Program-made: the position numbers and the translations under genes | The notes under the pieces: generated by a model | Told to the model about the DNA's origin: nothing | Database searches by the model: none | The model's input: only the letters and a program-made list of their open reading frames with translations | Shown here: positions 15,648 through 24,928 of the stretch, in pieces | How the letters are laid out: every line of letters starts with the position of its first letter | Numbering within the stretch: position 1 is the stretch's first letter | Source of the DNA: JACVRW01 sp963850205 | GTDB lineage: Bacteria > Actinomycetota > Thermoleophilia > Solirubrobacterales > Thermoleophilaceae | Reading direction: 5' to 3' | NCBI GenBank assembly: GCA_963850205.1 | Contig: CAWKKJ010000014.1 | Coordinates: forward strand, 62,001 to 126,000 | Length of the DNA stretch: 64,000 nt

Positions 15648-16379
15648 TCAGCGCGGCAGCCGGATCGTCCTCGTCTTGGAAGCGGAGTTGCCGAAGCGAT
15701 CGCTGACGACAACTCTGACCTTGGCGATGAGCCTTCCGCGCTGGCCGAGAGCCTCAAGGGCCCGGCTAGCTCTCCGCGGAATCGTGAGCCGAAGGGTCGA
15801 CTCGAACCTTCCAACTGCGTCGGCATGCTCGAGCCTGAAGCGTCGCGCCACGCCGCGGGCTTTCAACGAGAGCACGCCCTTGGCCTGCACCGCGCAGACC
15901 TCCTCGGGGCAGAAGACGCCGATCACAACGCTGGTCCGCTTCCTGGGCCCGGAGATCAAGGAGAACGCGGGCGCCTTCGTGTCCGCAACCGCCGTCCAGG
16001 AGAAGCGACCCTGCGGACAAGCGCCAGATGGCGCGCTGACCGAGAGGGTGCCGCGCGCCGACCGCCCGCTGAAGGTCCCGTTCACGAACAACGGTGGGAA
16101 CGGCCCTAGGAACGTGTCGTCCGCGATCGGAACCCCCTCGCCGCGGGCGTAGGAACTCGACGAGCACAGCTCCCCTCCGAGTGTCGTTTGCCGCAAACGC
16201 GTTACGCGCTCACCGTCACCGGAGATATCGAACTCGAGCCGGCCGGTTTCGTAGGCGCCGACGTAGGTTGCGCCCGGCAACGGCTGCGCCGCCGCGGGAG
16301 CCGCGGTCACCAACGCAAGCCCGGCTGCCAGGGGTGCGATCATCCAAGACCCGACGAATTTTCGGCCCGTGAGAGTCAT
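15648..16379 (-). CDS. secreted protein of unknown function, intact member of a local family
   Basis: A 243-aa protein with a signal peptide (WMIAPLAAGLALVTAAPAAA, cleavage near AQP). The mature part is beta-rich with Cys pairs (GGELCSSSS, APSGACPQG, GVFCPEEVCAV) and ends RFGNSASKTRTIRLPR. I do not recognise the family. The ATG is preceded by GAAAGGAAGG. A frameshifted paralogue lies just upstream at 16581-17366, sharing the SWTAVAD, CPEEVC and terminal TIRLPR segments. Monocistronic, convergent with lon. Confidence 0.7.
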   Translation of the reverse strand: MTLTGRKFVGSWMIAPLAAGLALVTAAPAAAQPLPGATYVGAYETGRLEFDISGDGERVTRLRQTTLGGELCSSSSYARGEGVPIADDTFLGPFPPLFVNGTFSGRSARGTLSVSAPSGACPQGRFSWTAVADTKAPAFSLISGPRKRTSVVIGVFCPEEVCAVQAKGVLSLKARGVARRFRLEHADAVGRFESTLRLTIPRRASRALEALGQRGRLIAKVRVVVSDRFGNSASKTRTIRLPR

Positions 16380-16410
16380 GGCTTCCTTCCTTTCGGGGGC
16401 ATGTGGCGAC

Positions 16411-16438
16411 GCTAGACCCGGCTCGGGCTCCGCCCAAT
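16411..16438 (-). promoter_or_regulatory. promoter of the secreted-protein gene
   Basis: On the minus strand ATTGGG and TCTAGC are about 16 nt apart, upstream of the 16379 start. The same arrangement, with similar flanks and the same CCGAAAGGAAG ribosome site, occurs upstream of 17739, so the block is conserved between paralogues. Confidence 0.45.
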
Positions 16439-16580
16439 CCCGCGAGCGGGCATCTCCGTTGGGGGGCTAGCAGGGGTGTCCCCCGCACCGCAGTCGGCTT
16501 GACACGCGAGGTGGCCTGACCCGCGGGAAGCCCGCCCCGGAGGGCGGGCTTCCAGGCGAGTCGGTCGCCGGTGACGATCC

Positions 16581-17366
16581 TTAGGGCTTCAGCCGGATCG
16601 ATTGGCGCGTCGAGGTGGCGTTGGCGAAACGGTACGCTGGCGGTGATCCGGACCTTGACGGTGACGGTCCCGTCCGAGCCGAGCGCCCTGATAGCGCGAC
16701 GTGCCCGTGGGGAATCGCGAGCCGGAGCGTGGTCTCTCGCGGAGACCGGAGGTGCGCGCGCTCCGGAGCTAGAGACGCCTTGAGACGCCCTGTGCGGTCA
16801 GGGGACGACGCCACGGGCGAGGACGCTGCATGCCTCGTCGGGGCACGAGAGCTTGACCTGGACGGTCTTCTGCCCGCGTGGCCGGGTCGCCCGGGTGTTC
16901 ATCACCAGTGCCGGTGCGGTTGCGTCGCCCACTGCGCTCCAGGACACCGGGTCGCCGGCAGGTAGACGGGGCTGCGGGGCCCCCCTGCGCCGGCGACGGG
17001 ACTCAGATCGAACGAGCGGCTCGTCACCGGGAGCGCGTGAAGGAGCCGCTACCGAGAAGAATGGCGACAGCGCTCCAGCGAACGCGTGGTTGACAATGGG
17101 AAGCGCCGGCGGCGGTTGGAGTTCCGAAGGTTGGGCCGACGGGCCCGGCCCGCACAGATCTCACCCTACCGGTTGATCACCTGGAATTCCGTCAGCCGAG
17201 TGCCGCTCGGGCGACACCTTGAAGTCGACGGTGCCGCCGCCTGTCGGTGCGCTAGTCTCGCCGAGGAACCTGCCACCGGCGATTTCTTGCGCCTGCCCGG
17301 GGGCGGCACCGATCGGCAGCGATGCCGGCAGCCATGAGGCCGGCTGCGGCCTTGCCTCTCATCATC
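16581..17366 (-). pseudogene. frameshifted paralogue of the 15648-16379 secreted protein
   Basis: Starting at an ATG-ATG at about 17361-17366 with GGAGGAG upstream, the signal peptide MMRGKAAAGLMAAGIA shifts frame into PIGAAPGQAQEIAGGRFLGE. Later pieces align piece by piece with the intact neighbour: SWSAVGDATAPALV to SWTAVADTKAPAFS, LSCPDEACSVLARGV to VFCPEEVCAVQAKGV, ETTLRLAIP to ESTLRLTIP, TVTVKVRITAS to LIAKVRVVVS, and the end STRQSIRLKP to SKTRTIRLPR. At least four frame changes and one in-frame stop interrupt it. It is either a decaying duplicate or a poorly sequenced functional gene. Confidence 0.6.
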
Positions 17367-17511
17367 GTTCTCCTCCTGCCGCGCCGCGGCGGCGGGGCCG
17401 CCCTCCGTGGGCCTTCCGGCGGTGGATTGACACCAGCATCCCGGCTGGCGATGGTCAGGACCAGAAGCGGCCACGCCGCCGTCGAGAATCGCTGCTCGGT
17501 CATCGCTTGAG

Positions 17512-17739
17512 ACCGCCGCCGGTCGGGGCGAGCCGGCTGTCCCGATTTCCGCACCCCGCCCAGGGCTGAGGACTGAGCCTCGGTCGCCAGCTCGGCACAC
17601 GCTCGGGGCACCGCATGCGGGTAGAAGACCGGCCCCTTCGCCGTGCCGGGGCAACCGCGGCGAGAGAGACGGCTAGCGTAAGCGTGAGGGCGAGAGCCGA
17701 GGAAATGGCGCTGCGTCGCGTCGATTGGTTGAGCCCATG
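17512..17739 (-). pseudogene. remnant of a third family member
   Basis: The minus strand has a conserved promoter and CCGAAAGGAAG leader before an ATG at 17739, then a clear signal sequence in a different frame (STRRSAISSALALTLTLAVS, LAAVAPA) that runs only to a stop near 17512. The rest of a mature domain is missing. Between this and 17366 lies about 145 nt with no gene I can support. It looks like a truncated duplicate. Confidence 0.4.
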
Positions 17740-17767
17740 ATTGCTTCCTTTCGGGGTGCACCACGAA

Positions 17768-17795
17768 GCTAGTCCCGGCCGGCGCGCCGGCCAAT
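17768..17795 (-). promoter_or_regulatory. second copy of the family promoter
   Basis: On the minus strand ATTGGC and ACTAGC lie about 16 nt apart, matching the spacing and flanking GC block of the promoter upstream of 16379. Confidence 0.4.
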
Positions 17796-17893
17796 CCGGC
17801 GGCCGGGCATATCGAATGGGGTGGTGAGCAGGGCACGACGGCCACCCGCTGGCATCGTTGACAGCGGCTTCCGGAGAGGAGTCCACTCTTCGT

Positions 17894-18600
17894 ATGGCCG
17901 AGGTTTTCCTTGTCCGCGGACTCCGCAAGCGGTTCGACTCCGGCGGTGAGCCGGTGTGGGCCCTCCGTGGCGTGGAGCTCGCGCTGAGGCGAGGCGAGTT
18001 CGTCGCGGTCACGGGTCCGTCGGGCTGCGGAAAGTCCACGCTCCTGAACCTGGCGGCAGGCGTTGAGACGCCGACCGGAGGCGAGATCGTGCTGGCCGGG
18101 GACCCGCTCGCGGGCAAGGATGAGGACGAACTGGCTCGCGCTTCGACGGATTCACATCGGTTTCGTCTTCCAGTTCTTCAACCTGCTGGAGGGGATGAGT
18201 GTCCTCGAGAACGTCGTGCTGGCGGCGGTCATCGCGGGTGCGCCGCGCCAGCTCGGGCGAGGCGAGAGCGCGCGGCCTGCTCGACCTGCTCGGGCCTGGG
18301 CGAAAGGCGGACGACCTCCCGGGCGTCCTCTCCGGCGGCCAGCGCCAGCGGCTGGCGATCGCCCGCGCCCTGGTGAACGAGCCGACACTGCTGCTGGCGG
18401 ACGAGCCCACCGGTGCGCTCGACTCGGCGGCGCCGCGGAGGTGCTCGAGCTGTTCCGGCGCCTGCACGCGGCGGCCAGACGATTCTGCTGGTCACCCATG
18501 ACCGCGCGTGGCCGAGGCGGCCGAGCGGATCGTGTCCATGCGGGACGGGCGGATCAAGACGCGGCCACCCGGCCAATCAGCTCAGCGGCAGGGGACGTGA
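17894..18600 (+). pseudogene. ABC transporter ATPase (MacB/LolD type), multiply frameshifted
   Basis: The ATG starts MAEVFLVRGLRKRFDSGG. Walker A GPSGCGKSTLLN, the Q-loop region GFVFQFFNLLEGMSVLENV, signature LSGGQRQRLAIARAL, Walker B LLLADEPTGALDS and the H-loop ILLVTHD are all intact but sit in different frames; at least five indels are needed. All motifs are conserved, so the indels are recent or are sequence errors. It heads a set with an FtsX-type permease, kinase and regulator, a common arrangement for peptide-sensing or antimicrobial-resistance exporters. Confidence 0.7.
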
Positions 18601-18601
18601 C

Positions 18602-21001
18602 GTGGCTGCCGTCGGCTCCGGCTGCGCGCCGAGTTGCGCTCGCGATGGCGCGCCTGGCTGGTGCTGGCCGTTCTGGCCGGCGTCGCGGGAGGGCTTGTGA
18701 TCGCCATCGCTGCGGCGGCGCGGCGAACGGATGCACGGTGGCCCGCTGGCGGGCCGGCGCGGAGGCCATGGACGTCTGGGTCGGGAGGGGCGGCATCTCG
18801 GGGTGGGGCGGACTTCGACCGGGTCGAGCGGCTGCCGCAGGTGGCGCGGGCGCTCGCGGTCGGTGGACCTCGCTTACTGGGGCCGCACCGACGAGGGCCG
18901 CGCCGGTGACGGTCAACGAGACGGAGATGAACGCCCCCATCGACGGCTCGGACTGCCGGCCATGAGCGAACGAAGGTACCTCGCCGGCAGGCCGCCGGAC
19001 CCGGCCAGGGCCGACGAGATCTACGTGAGCGCGCGAACTGCCGAGGAGAACGACCTGCAGGTGGGCAGCACGCTGCGGGTTCGGATCGCGACGAAGCGGG
19101 AGGCGGGGAAGATCGCCGAGACGAGCGGGCCGATCCCGCGAGCGGACCCCGAGACGACGGGCACTGGACCGCTCATGACCTTGCGCGTGGTCGGAGTAGC
19201 GCGGAGGTCCATCCGACGGACGCGTTCCTCTGATCGCGATGTCGCCGGCTTCTACGAGCACCGAGGCCAAGGGTGGGGCACTGGTTTGAGTTCACCGGCA
19301 TCCGGCTCAGGCGCGGGGACGGGGACCTGGACGCGTTCCGGGCCGGGGTCGAGCGGATCGCCGGGGGAAAGCCGGTCAGATCTATCCGTACTGGGGCTAC
19401 ACCACGAAGCTCCAGAGCTCGATCAATCTCCAGGCCCAGGCTCTCCTGGGTCCTCGCCGCACTGGGTGGGCTCGCCGTCGCTGGTCCTCGTCGCTCAGGC
19501 GCTCGCCCGTCAGGCCGCTCTGGAGTCCGAGCGATCATCCGCTCCTGCTGTCGCTCGGGATGACGCGCGCGCAACTCTTCGTCTGGGTATGAGGCGGGTC
19601 GTCCCGGTAAGCCTCGTGGCCGGGGTGATCGCCTTCGGCATCGCCGTCGCCCTCTCGCCGCTCGCCCCGCTCGGCGTTGCCCGGGGGGCGGAGCCCGATC
19701 CGGGCTTCGCCCTCGATGCACCGCTGGTCGCGGGGCGCAGCAGCGACGGCCGCGATTCGTGGTGCTGGCGGCCCGTGTCCCGGCTTGGCGGGCGGCGCGG
19801 ACACGGCCGCATGACGCTCGGCCGCGGTCCTCGCCCGCCGTCGGGTTCCTGGCGCGCGCCGGCTTCCCCGCCAGGGCGTGGCTGGCGTTCGCATGGCGCT
19901 CGAGCCGGGGCGGGGCCGGACCGCAGTGCCCGTGGGGTCGACGCTGGTCGCCGCCGCGGCCGGGGTCGCCGCGGTGGCCGCCGCATTCATGATCACCGCG
20001 AGCATGGATCACCTCCTCTCCACGCCTCGGCTCTACGGGCAGAACTGGGACGCGGTCGATCGGAAGGACACCGAGTCGAGCAATCCCCACGCGTCGTCAG
20101 GCCGCCTGCGGGCGGATCGTCGATCGCGCGAGCTAGCGGCGGGACGGTCGAGGAGACCCGGGTGGCCGGCGAGCCCACGGGGGTGGTGGCGATGAGATCC
20201 GATCCGGGGCTCGCTCTCGCCCACGCTGCTCGAGGGCCGGGCGCCGGCCGCGGTCGAGCGAGATACTGGTCGGGCACGAAGACAGCGGATGCGATCGGCG
20301 GCCGAGGTGGGAGACCGGTGGAGGGGCGCATCGGCGAGCGGGCGACAGCTTCCACGTGGTCGGGCCGCGGCGTATTGCCGGAGCTCGGGACCGCCGGGCT
20401 CGCCCGCTGGCCTGCGGCGCGGCGTGGCCATGACCTCCAGGGGCATGAGGCGGCTCGACCCGCAGCGGAACAGCGCAACTGCTGCTCCTGGCGCTGGCCC
20501 CCGGCGCGGACCGGGAAGCCACGCTGGCCCGGATGGAGCGTGATGCCTCCGCCGAGCCGCCGCGAGCGGCCCGCCGACGTCGGCAACTGGGGGCGGGTGA
20601 GCGGCCTGCCCCATCTGCTGGCCGCGCTCATCGCCGTGGGCGGCGGCCGCCATGCTCGCCCACGCCCTCGTCACTTCCATCCGCCGCCGGCGACGCGACC
20701 TGGCGATCTTCAAGACGCTGGGCTTCGAGCGCCGCGACCTGCGGGCGACGGTCGCATGGCAGGCGACGACCGTGGCCGCCGTCGGACTGCTGGCCGGGCT
20801 GCCGCTGGGGGTGCGGCTGGGCCGATTCGCGTGGAACCTCCTCGCCACCGGTCTGGGCGTCGTCCCCGAGGCCGGTGGCACCTCTGTGGCCGGGACTGCT
20901 CGTCATCCCGGCCACGCTCCTGCTCGCGAACCTCGTGGCGCTCCTGCCGGGCCGGGCCGCCGCCGCGCACCCAGCCCGCGGCCGTGCTGAGGGCGGAGTG
21001 A
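18602..21001 (+). pseudogene. FtsX/MacB-type ABC permease, multiply frameshifted
   Basis: A roughly 800-codon membrane protein broken by many frame changes. Recognisable pieces in order: a start helix (WRAWLVLAVLAGVAGGLVIA), an extracytoplasmic part (ADEIYVSARTAEENDLQVGS), the helix VPVSLVAGVIAFGIAVALSP, VAAAAGVAAVAAAFMITAS, the FtsX core HALVTSIRRRRRDLAIFKTL with LGFERRDLRATVAWQA, and the end LLANLVALLPGRAAA...PAAVLRAE. Start position is approximate. It would pair with the ATPase just upstream. Whether it is a true pseudogene cannot be decided from the sequence. Confidence 0.6.
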
Positions 21002-21002
21002 G

Positions 21003-22398
21003 ATGGCCGTCGCGGGGGTGAGGGTGGGCGGTCGCGGCGCAGGCTCGACCGTGTGGCTGGTCGTACGGGATTCTGCTGCGTGGGCTCGTGGGAGTGATCG
21101 CTGGGGTCTCGCTCCTCGTGCTCCTGGTCCTCGGCCGCTTGCCCGACCGGTGAGGAACGACCGTGTTCGCGGCGTCGATGGGCGCCGCAGCCGTTGCGGC
21201 GCTCCTGTACCAGCCGGCGCGCCGCCGCCTCGAGCGGGTCGCCGAGCGCGGCCGGCCCGTCGAGCGGACGGGGCGCCGGATGTGCTGGCGGCGTTCGGGT
21301 CGCGGCTGAGCCGTGCGGTCCCGCTGGACGAGCTTCTGCTGGAGCTCGTCGAGGCCTGCGCGGGGGGCTCGCTCTGGAGGCGGCCGAGGTCTGGACCGGA
21401 TCCGGCGGGCTGTTCGAGCGAACGGCCTCCGCCCCCGACCGCGGGTGGGCGAGCCTCTCCCTCGAGGCCGCGGAGGAGGCGGTGATCGCCGCCGCGGGCG
21501 TGTCCGGGCCGGCATGGCTCGAGGTCTGGCTGCCGGCGCTTATCGAGCGGCCGGGGAGACCGGCCGCTCAGGGTCGCATCCATGGCGCAGGCGGGCGAGC
21601 TCTCGGGTCTCATCGTGGTGGAGCGTGCGCCCGGCGACGAGTCGTTCGGCGCGCGCGAGGACCGCATTCTCGCCGAGCTCGCGCGGCAGGTCGGCCTGGC
21701 TCTCCGCAATGTCCGCCTCGACTCGCAGCTGCAGGCCTCGCTCGACGAGATCAGGCGGCAGACCGAGCAGCTCCGGGCCTCGCGGGCCCGCGTCGTCTCG
21801 GCCGGGGACGCGGAGCGGCGGCGGATCGAGCGCGACCTCCACGACGGCGCCCAGCAGCAGCTGGTCGCGCTCAGCGTGAACCTGCGTCTCGCGCGGGAGC
21901 TGACGGTCTCGGACCCGGCCGAGGCGGCTGCGCTGATGGTGCAGCTCGCCGGTGACGTCGAGGTGGCGCTCGAGGAGCTGCGCGAGCTCGCGCATGGCAT
22001 CTATCCGCCGTTCCTGGCTGAGCGTGGGCTTGCCGAGGCACTGTCGGTCGTCGCGGCCCGCGCGCCGCTTTCTGCCCGGCTCGAGGCCGGCGGCACAGAG
22101 CGCTACCCCGCCCCGGTCGAGGCGACGGTGTACTTCTGCTGCGTCGAGGCGCTTCAGAACGCCGGCAAGCACGCCGGTCCCGGGGCCTCGGCGACGATGC
22201 GGGTAGGTGAGCGACGAGGGGGGCCTCGTGTTCGAGGTGGCGGACAACGGTGTCGGCTTCGATCCCGCCATCGCGACGCGCGGCGCCGGCCTGACGAACA
22301 TGGCAGACCGCCTGGGCGCGATTGGCGGACGGCTCCGGATCGAGTCGACACCGGGCCGCGGGGTGCGGGTAGCGGGCACGATTCCCCTGGAGCGCTGA
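21003..22398 (+). pseudogene. HisKA_3 (NarL-type) sensor histidine kinase, frameshifted
   Basis: Pieces in order: a membrane helix (LVGVIAGVSLLVLLVLGRLP), the linker TVFAASMGAAAVAALLYQPA, a GAF-like region (SLEAAEEAVIAAAGVSGPAW, SGLIVVERAPGDESFGARED), the dimerisation helix with the phospho-His in ERDLHDGAQQQLVALSVNLR, and an HATPase_c domain (FEVADNGVGFDPA, GAGLTNMADRLGAIGG). Frame changes occur near 21150, 21300, 21570 and 22205. The last two pieces are long and intact. It would sense an envelope signal and phosphorylate the receiver protein directly downstream. Confidence 0.65.
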
Positions 22399-22400
22399 GC

Positions 22401-22802
22401 GTGGTCGGTGTCATCGTCGTCGACGACCAGGCTCCGTTCCGGCGGGCCGCCCGGGCCGTCGTGGGGGCGACGGGCGGCTTCCGGCTGGTCGGCGAGGCCC
22501 GGTCGGGGGAGGAGGCCGTGCGCCTCGCCCGGTCGCTCGATCCGGACCTCGTCCTCATGGACATCAAGATGCCGGGCATCGGCGGCATCGAGGCGACCCG
22601 GCGAATCACCGCGGGCCCCTCACGGGCGGCGGTGGTGCTGGCTTCGACGTACGGCGAGGCCGATCTGCCGTCCAGCGCCCGCATGTGCGGGGCGGCGGCC
22701 TATCTGCACAAGGAGCATTTCGGGCCGGAGGCTCTGGAGCGGGCGTGGCGCTCGGTCAGCCCTCACGGCGCCGCTCGGACAGATACAGCAGCACCGCCTT
22801 GA
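22401..22802 (+). CDS. receiver-only response regulator
   Basis: A 133-aa protein holding one receiver domain: the acidic pair in VIVVDDQAPF, phospho-acceptor Asp in LVLMDIKMPG, Ser/Thr in VVLASTYGE and Lys in YLHKEHFGPE. No DNA-binding domain follows. It begins with GTG two nt after the kinase stop, so it is its probable partner. The last 47 nt overlap the 3' end of the LuxR-type regulator on the other strand. A frameshift that removed an output domain cannot be excluded. Confidence 0.7.
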   Translation: MVGVIVVDDQAPFRRAARAVVGATGGFRLVGEARSGEEAVRLARSLDPDLVLMDIKMPGIGGIEATRRITAGPSRAAVVLASTYGEADLPSSARMCGAAAYLHKEHFGPEALERAWRSVSPHGAARTDTAAPP

Positions 22803-23439
22803 CGCGCCGGTGGACGTCCTCCTGCCAGGTGAGACCCAGCTTCTGGAAGATCGAGTGGATGTACTTCTCCACCGATTGCTCCGTGATGACCAGCACCTTG
22901 GCCGTCGCGGCGTTGTTCTTGCCCCGCGCCATCTGCTCCAGCACGTCCCGCTCGCGTGGGGTGAGCGCCTCCAGGGGCGACTCCTCTTGCTGAGACCCCG
23001 CGGCGACGAGCGACTCGACGATCTTGGCGTCTATCGCAGAGCCGCCTTCGGCGACGTCATGGATGGCGCCGGCGAGTTGCTCGAGGTCGTTTATGCGCTC
23101 CTTCAGAAGGTAGCCGCGACGCTCGGACCCCTGCTCCAGCAGGACCAGCGCGTACTCCGGGTCGGCGAACTGGCTGAGGACGATCACTCCGATCTCGGGA
23201 TGGGTCTCGCGCAGCTGGGCCGCTGCCCGGATGCCTTCGTCCGCGCCGCCGGGGGGCATGCGGATGTCGGTGAGCACCACGTCGGGAGCGTGCGCGTCGA
23301 CCGCCTCCAAGAGCGCGTCGAGATCGCCACAGCTGGCGATCACCTCCAGCTCCGGGCGCGTCTCCAGGAGCCGCCGGACGCCTTCGCGTACCAGGTAGTC
23401 GTCATCCGCGAGCACGATCCGAATGGCCAAGGACGACAT
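22756..23439 (-). CDS. NarL/LuxR-family response regulator
   Basis: A 227-aa transcription regulator. The receiver (residues 5-125) has IRIVLADDDYLVREGV, phospho-acceptor Asp in DVVLTDIRMPPGG, Ser in VIVLSQF and Lys in GYLLKERI. The C-terminal HTH has the LuxR pattern LTPRERDVLEQMARGKNNAA and VEKYIHSIFQKLGL. No kinase is adjacent on the same strand. It is divergent from the inhibitor-like lipoprotein gene, 45 bp away, and overlaps the plus-strand receiver gene tail to tail. Confidence 0.85.
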   Translation of the reverse strand: MSSLAIRIVLADDDYLVREGVRRLLETRPELEVIASCGDLDALLEAVDAHAPDVVLTDIRMPPGGADEGIRAAAQLRETHPEIGVIVLSQFADPEYALVLLEQGSERRGYLLKERINDLEQLAGAIHDVAEGGSAIDAKIVESLVAAGSQQEESPLEALTPRERDVLEQMARGKNNAATAKVLVITEQSVEKYIHSIFQKLGLTWQEDVHRRVKAVLLYLSERRREG

Positions 23440-23484
23440 CGGATCACACCGCCAGTGGTGGAGCAACCAGCTACAACCAGGAGG

Positions 23485-23898
23485 ATGAAGATCCTCTTCG
23501 CGGCCGCGGCGCTCAGCGCGCTCGCGGCCGCGGGTTGTGGCGGGGACAAGGAGGCCACCGGCCGGACCGGGCCCGCGGCGGCGCGCCTCGAGGTGACCGT
23601 GCGTGAGAAGGGCCCCGGGACGCCTGCCCGGCGCTCGACGATCGAGTGCGCCCGCCTCGGGCCCGGCTCCGCCGGCAGTCCCGAGTGCGAGCGGCTCGGC
23701 GGGCTCACCGCCTCCGACCTCGCGCCCGTCCCGCGCACCACTGCCTGCGCCGAGATCTTCGGCGGGCCGGCGGTCGCGACCGTGCGCGGCACCATCGCCG
23801 GCAGGCGCATCGACGCCCGCTTCTCGCTCAGCGACTCCTGCGAGATCGAGCGCTGGCGCCGGAACCGGGCGTTGCTGGGCCCGCCGCCGCGAGGGTAA
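23485..23898 (+). CDS. lipoprotein with subtilisin inhibitor-like (SSI) fold
   Basis: A 137-aa protein with a lipobox (LSALAAAGCGG) after a short signal sequence. The mature part has the SSI pattern: TIECARLG, ECERLGGL, TTACAEIFGGPAVATVRGTI and RFSLSDSCEIERW, with four Cys for two disulfides. Family members of this type are extracytoplasmic protease inhibitors, though many actinobacterial homologues are uncharacterised. AGGAGG touches the ATG at 23485, which is too close, so an in-frame GTG at 23458 remains possible. Confidence 0.65.
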   Translation: MKILFAAAALSALAAAGCGGDKEATGRTGPAAARLEVTVREKGPGTPARRSTIECARLGPGSAGSPECERLGGLTASDLAPVPRTTACAEIFGGPAVATVRGTIAGRRIDARFSLSDSCEIERWRRNRALLGPPPRG

Positions 23899-23900
23899 GC

Positions 23901-23939
23901 CATCCGCGCGCACCCGGCCGAGCCGGGTGCTTGCGGCTA
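23901..23939 (-). repeat. dispersed hairpin repeat, copy C
   Basis: Minus-strand copy whose stem is GCACCCGGC / GCCGGGTGC with loop TCG. Compared with copies B and D, one G-C pair is replaced by C-G on both arms, a compensatory change. The TAG stop of the SDR gene forms the start of the repeat. It lies between convergent genes. Confidence 0.7.
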
Positions 23940-24686
23940 GATGCTCTTCGTGAGCCCGCCGTCGATCAGCAGCGACACGCCGGTGATGTAGCTCGCGGGC
24001 GCCGAGCACAGGAAGACCGCGCCGGCGGCGAACTCCTCGACCGTGCCCAGGCGGCCGGCGGGCACCTGCTCCCTGGCCAGCTCCTCGGCCTGCTCGAGCG
24101 AGCCCATCAGCTCGCCCAGCCTCGCGGTGGCGATACGGCCGGGCAGCGCGCTGTTCAGCGTCACCCCGTCCCCGGCCACCTCGCGGGCCAGCGTCTTGAA
24201 GGCGGCCAGCATCGAGGCGCGGTGGGCGTTCGACAGCATCAGGTTGGGGATCGGCTCGCGCACCGCGCTCGACACGACGTTGAGGATGCGCCCGAACCCG
24301 CGCTCGCGCATGCCCGGCAGCGCGGACTCGATCAGCGCCATGGGGGAGAGCACGAGCGTTCGGTAGGCGGCCTCCCACTGGTCGCGATCGAAGCCGAGCG
24401 GGTCGGGGTTGCCGGGAGGGCCGCCGGTGTTGGTCACCAGCACGTCGAGCGGCCCAAGGTCGGACTCCACGCGCTCCACCAGCTCCCGGGCGAAGTCGAG
24501 GTCGGTCGAGTTGTGTTCGTAGCCACGGGCGCCGATCTCCTCGGCGGTGGCGCGGATGCGCTCCTCCGAGCGCGAGCTGATCGCCACCTGCGCACCCTCG
24601 GCGACGAGCTGCGCCGCGATCGCCCGGCCGATGCCCTGTGACGCGCCGGTCACGAGCGCCACCCGTCCCTCCAGACCCAGATCCAT
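23937..24686 (-). CDS. short-chain dehydrogenase/reductase family protein
   Basis: A 249-aa Rossmann-fold protein. The cofactor site TGASQGIGRAIA is at residues 14-25, DLDF follows strand 3, and VTNTGGPPG replaces the usual NNAG. The Ser of the active site is present (VVSSAVREP), but the catalytic Tyr-x-x-x-Lys is not obvious: the segment reads LSNAHRASMLAAFKTLA. The C-terminus (GVSLLIDGGLTKSI) is standard. Reduction activity is therefore uncertain. It ends in a hairpin repeat and is divergent from the riboswitch-controlled gene. Confidence 0.8.
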   Translation of the reverse strand: MDLGLEGRVALVTGASQGIGRAIAAQLVAEGAQVAISSRSEERIRATAEEIGARGYEHNSTDLDFARELVERVESDLGPLDVLVTNTGGPPGNPDPLGFDRDQWEAAYRTLVLSPMALIESALPGMRERGFGRILNVVSSAVREPIPNLMLSNAHRASMLAAFKTLAREVAGDGVTLNSALPGRIATARLGELMGSLEQAEELAREQVPAGRLGTVEEFAAGAVFLCSAPASYITGVSLLIDGGLTKSI

Positions 24687-24771
24687 GGCCGGAACCTACC
24701 CGGGTCGGGCCCCTCGAATGCGTCGCCGGGCCTCCCGATCTGCTTGCATACCGTCCTTCAACGTCGAATGT

Positions 24772-24914
24772 GCCGAGTCTCCGCTGTCCCGACGGCGGAG
24801 AACGGGGGACCCAATTGGCGGCCCGTGAGGGTCGCCGGGGGCGAATCGTGGCGCCTGCCGCGTAGCGCACTTTCCAGCGCGAGCCCGTCAGCTCACCTCG
24901 TAGGCATCGGAAAG
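24772..24914 (+). promoter_or_regulatory. ydaO/yuaA-type cyclic di-AMP riboswitch
   Basis: The leader of the Rpf-like gene carries the hallmark 3' block GTCAGCTCACCTCGTAGGC (24887-24905), close to the family consensus (GTCAGCTAACCTCGTAAGC). Upstream are a GGGGGACCCAATTGG block (24804-24818) and GGGGGCGAATC (24837-24847), which resemble the family's other conserved blocks. CCGA at 24773 and TCGG at 24907 can close the outer helix. Boundaries are approximate. The known family turns expression down when c-di-AMP binds, and often controls cell-wall hydrolase genes in actinobacteria. Confidence 0.8.
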
Positions 24915-24928
24915 GGGAGCGACACAAG

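Noticed and set aside
17367..17511. Small minus-strand protein beginning MTEQRFSTAAWPLL
   Set aside because: No ribosome site, no family, and it runs into the paralogue's signal peptide in another frame.
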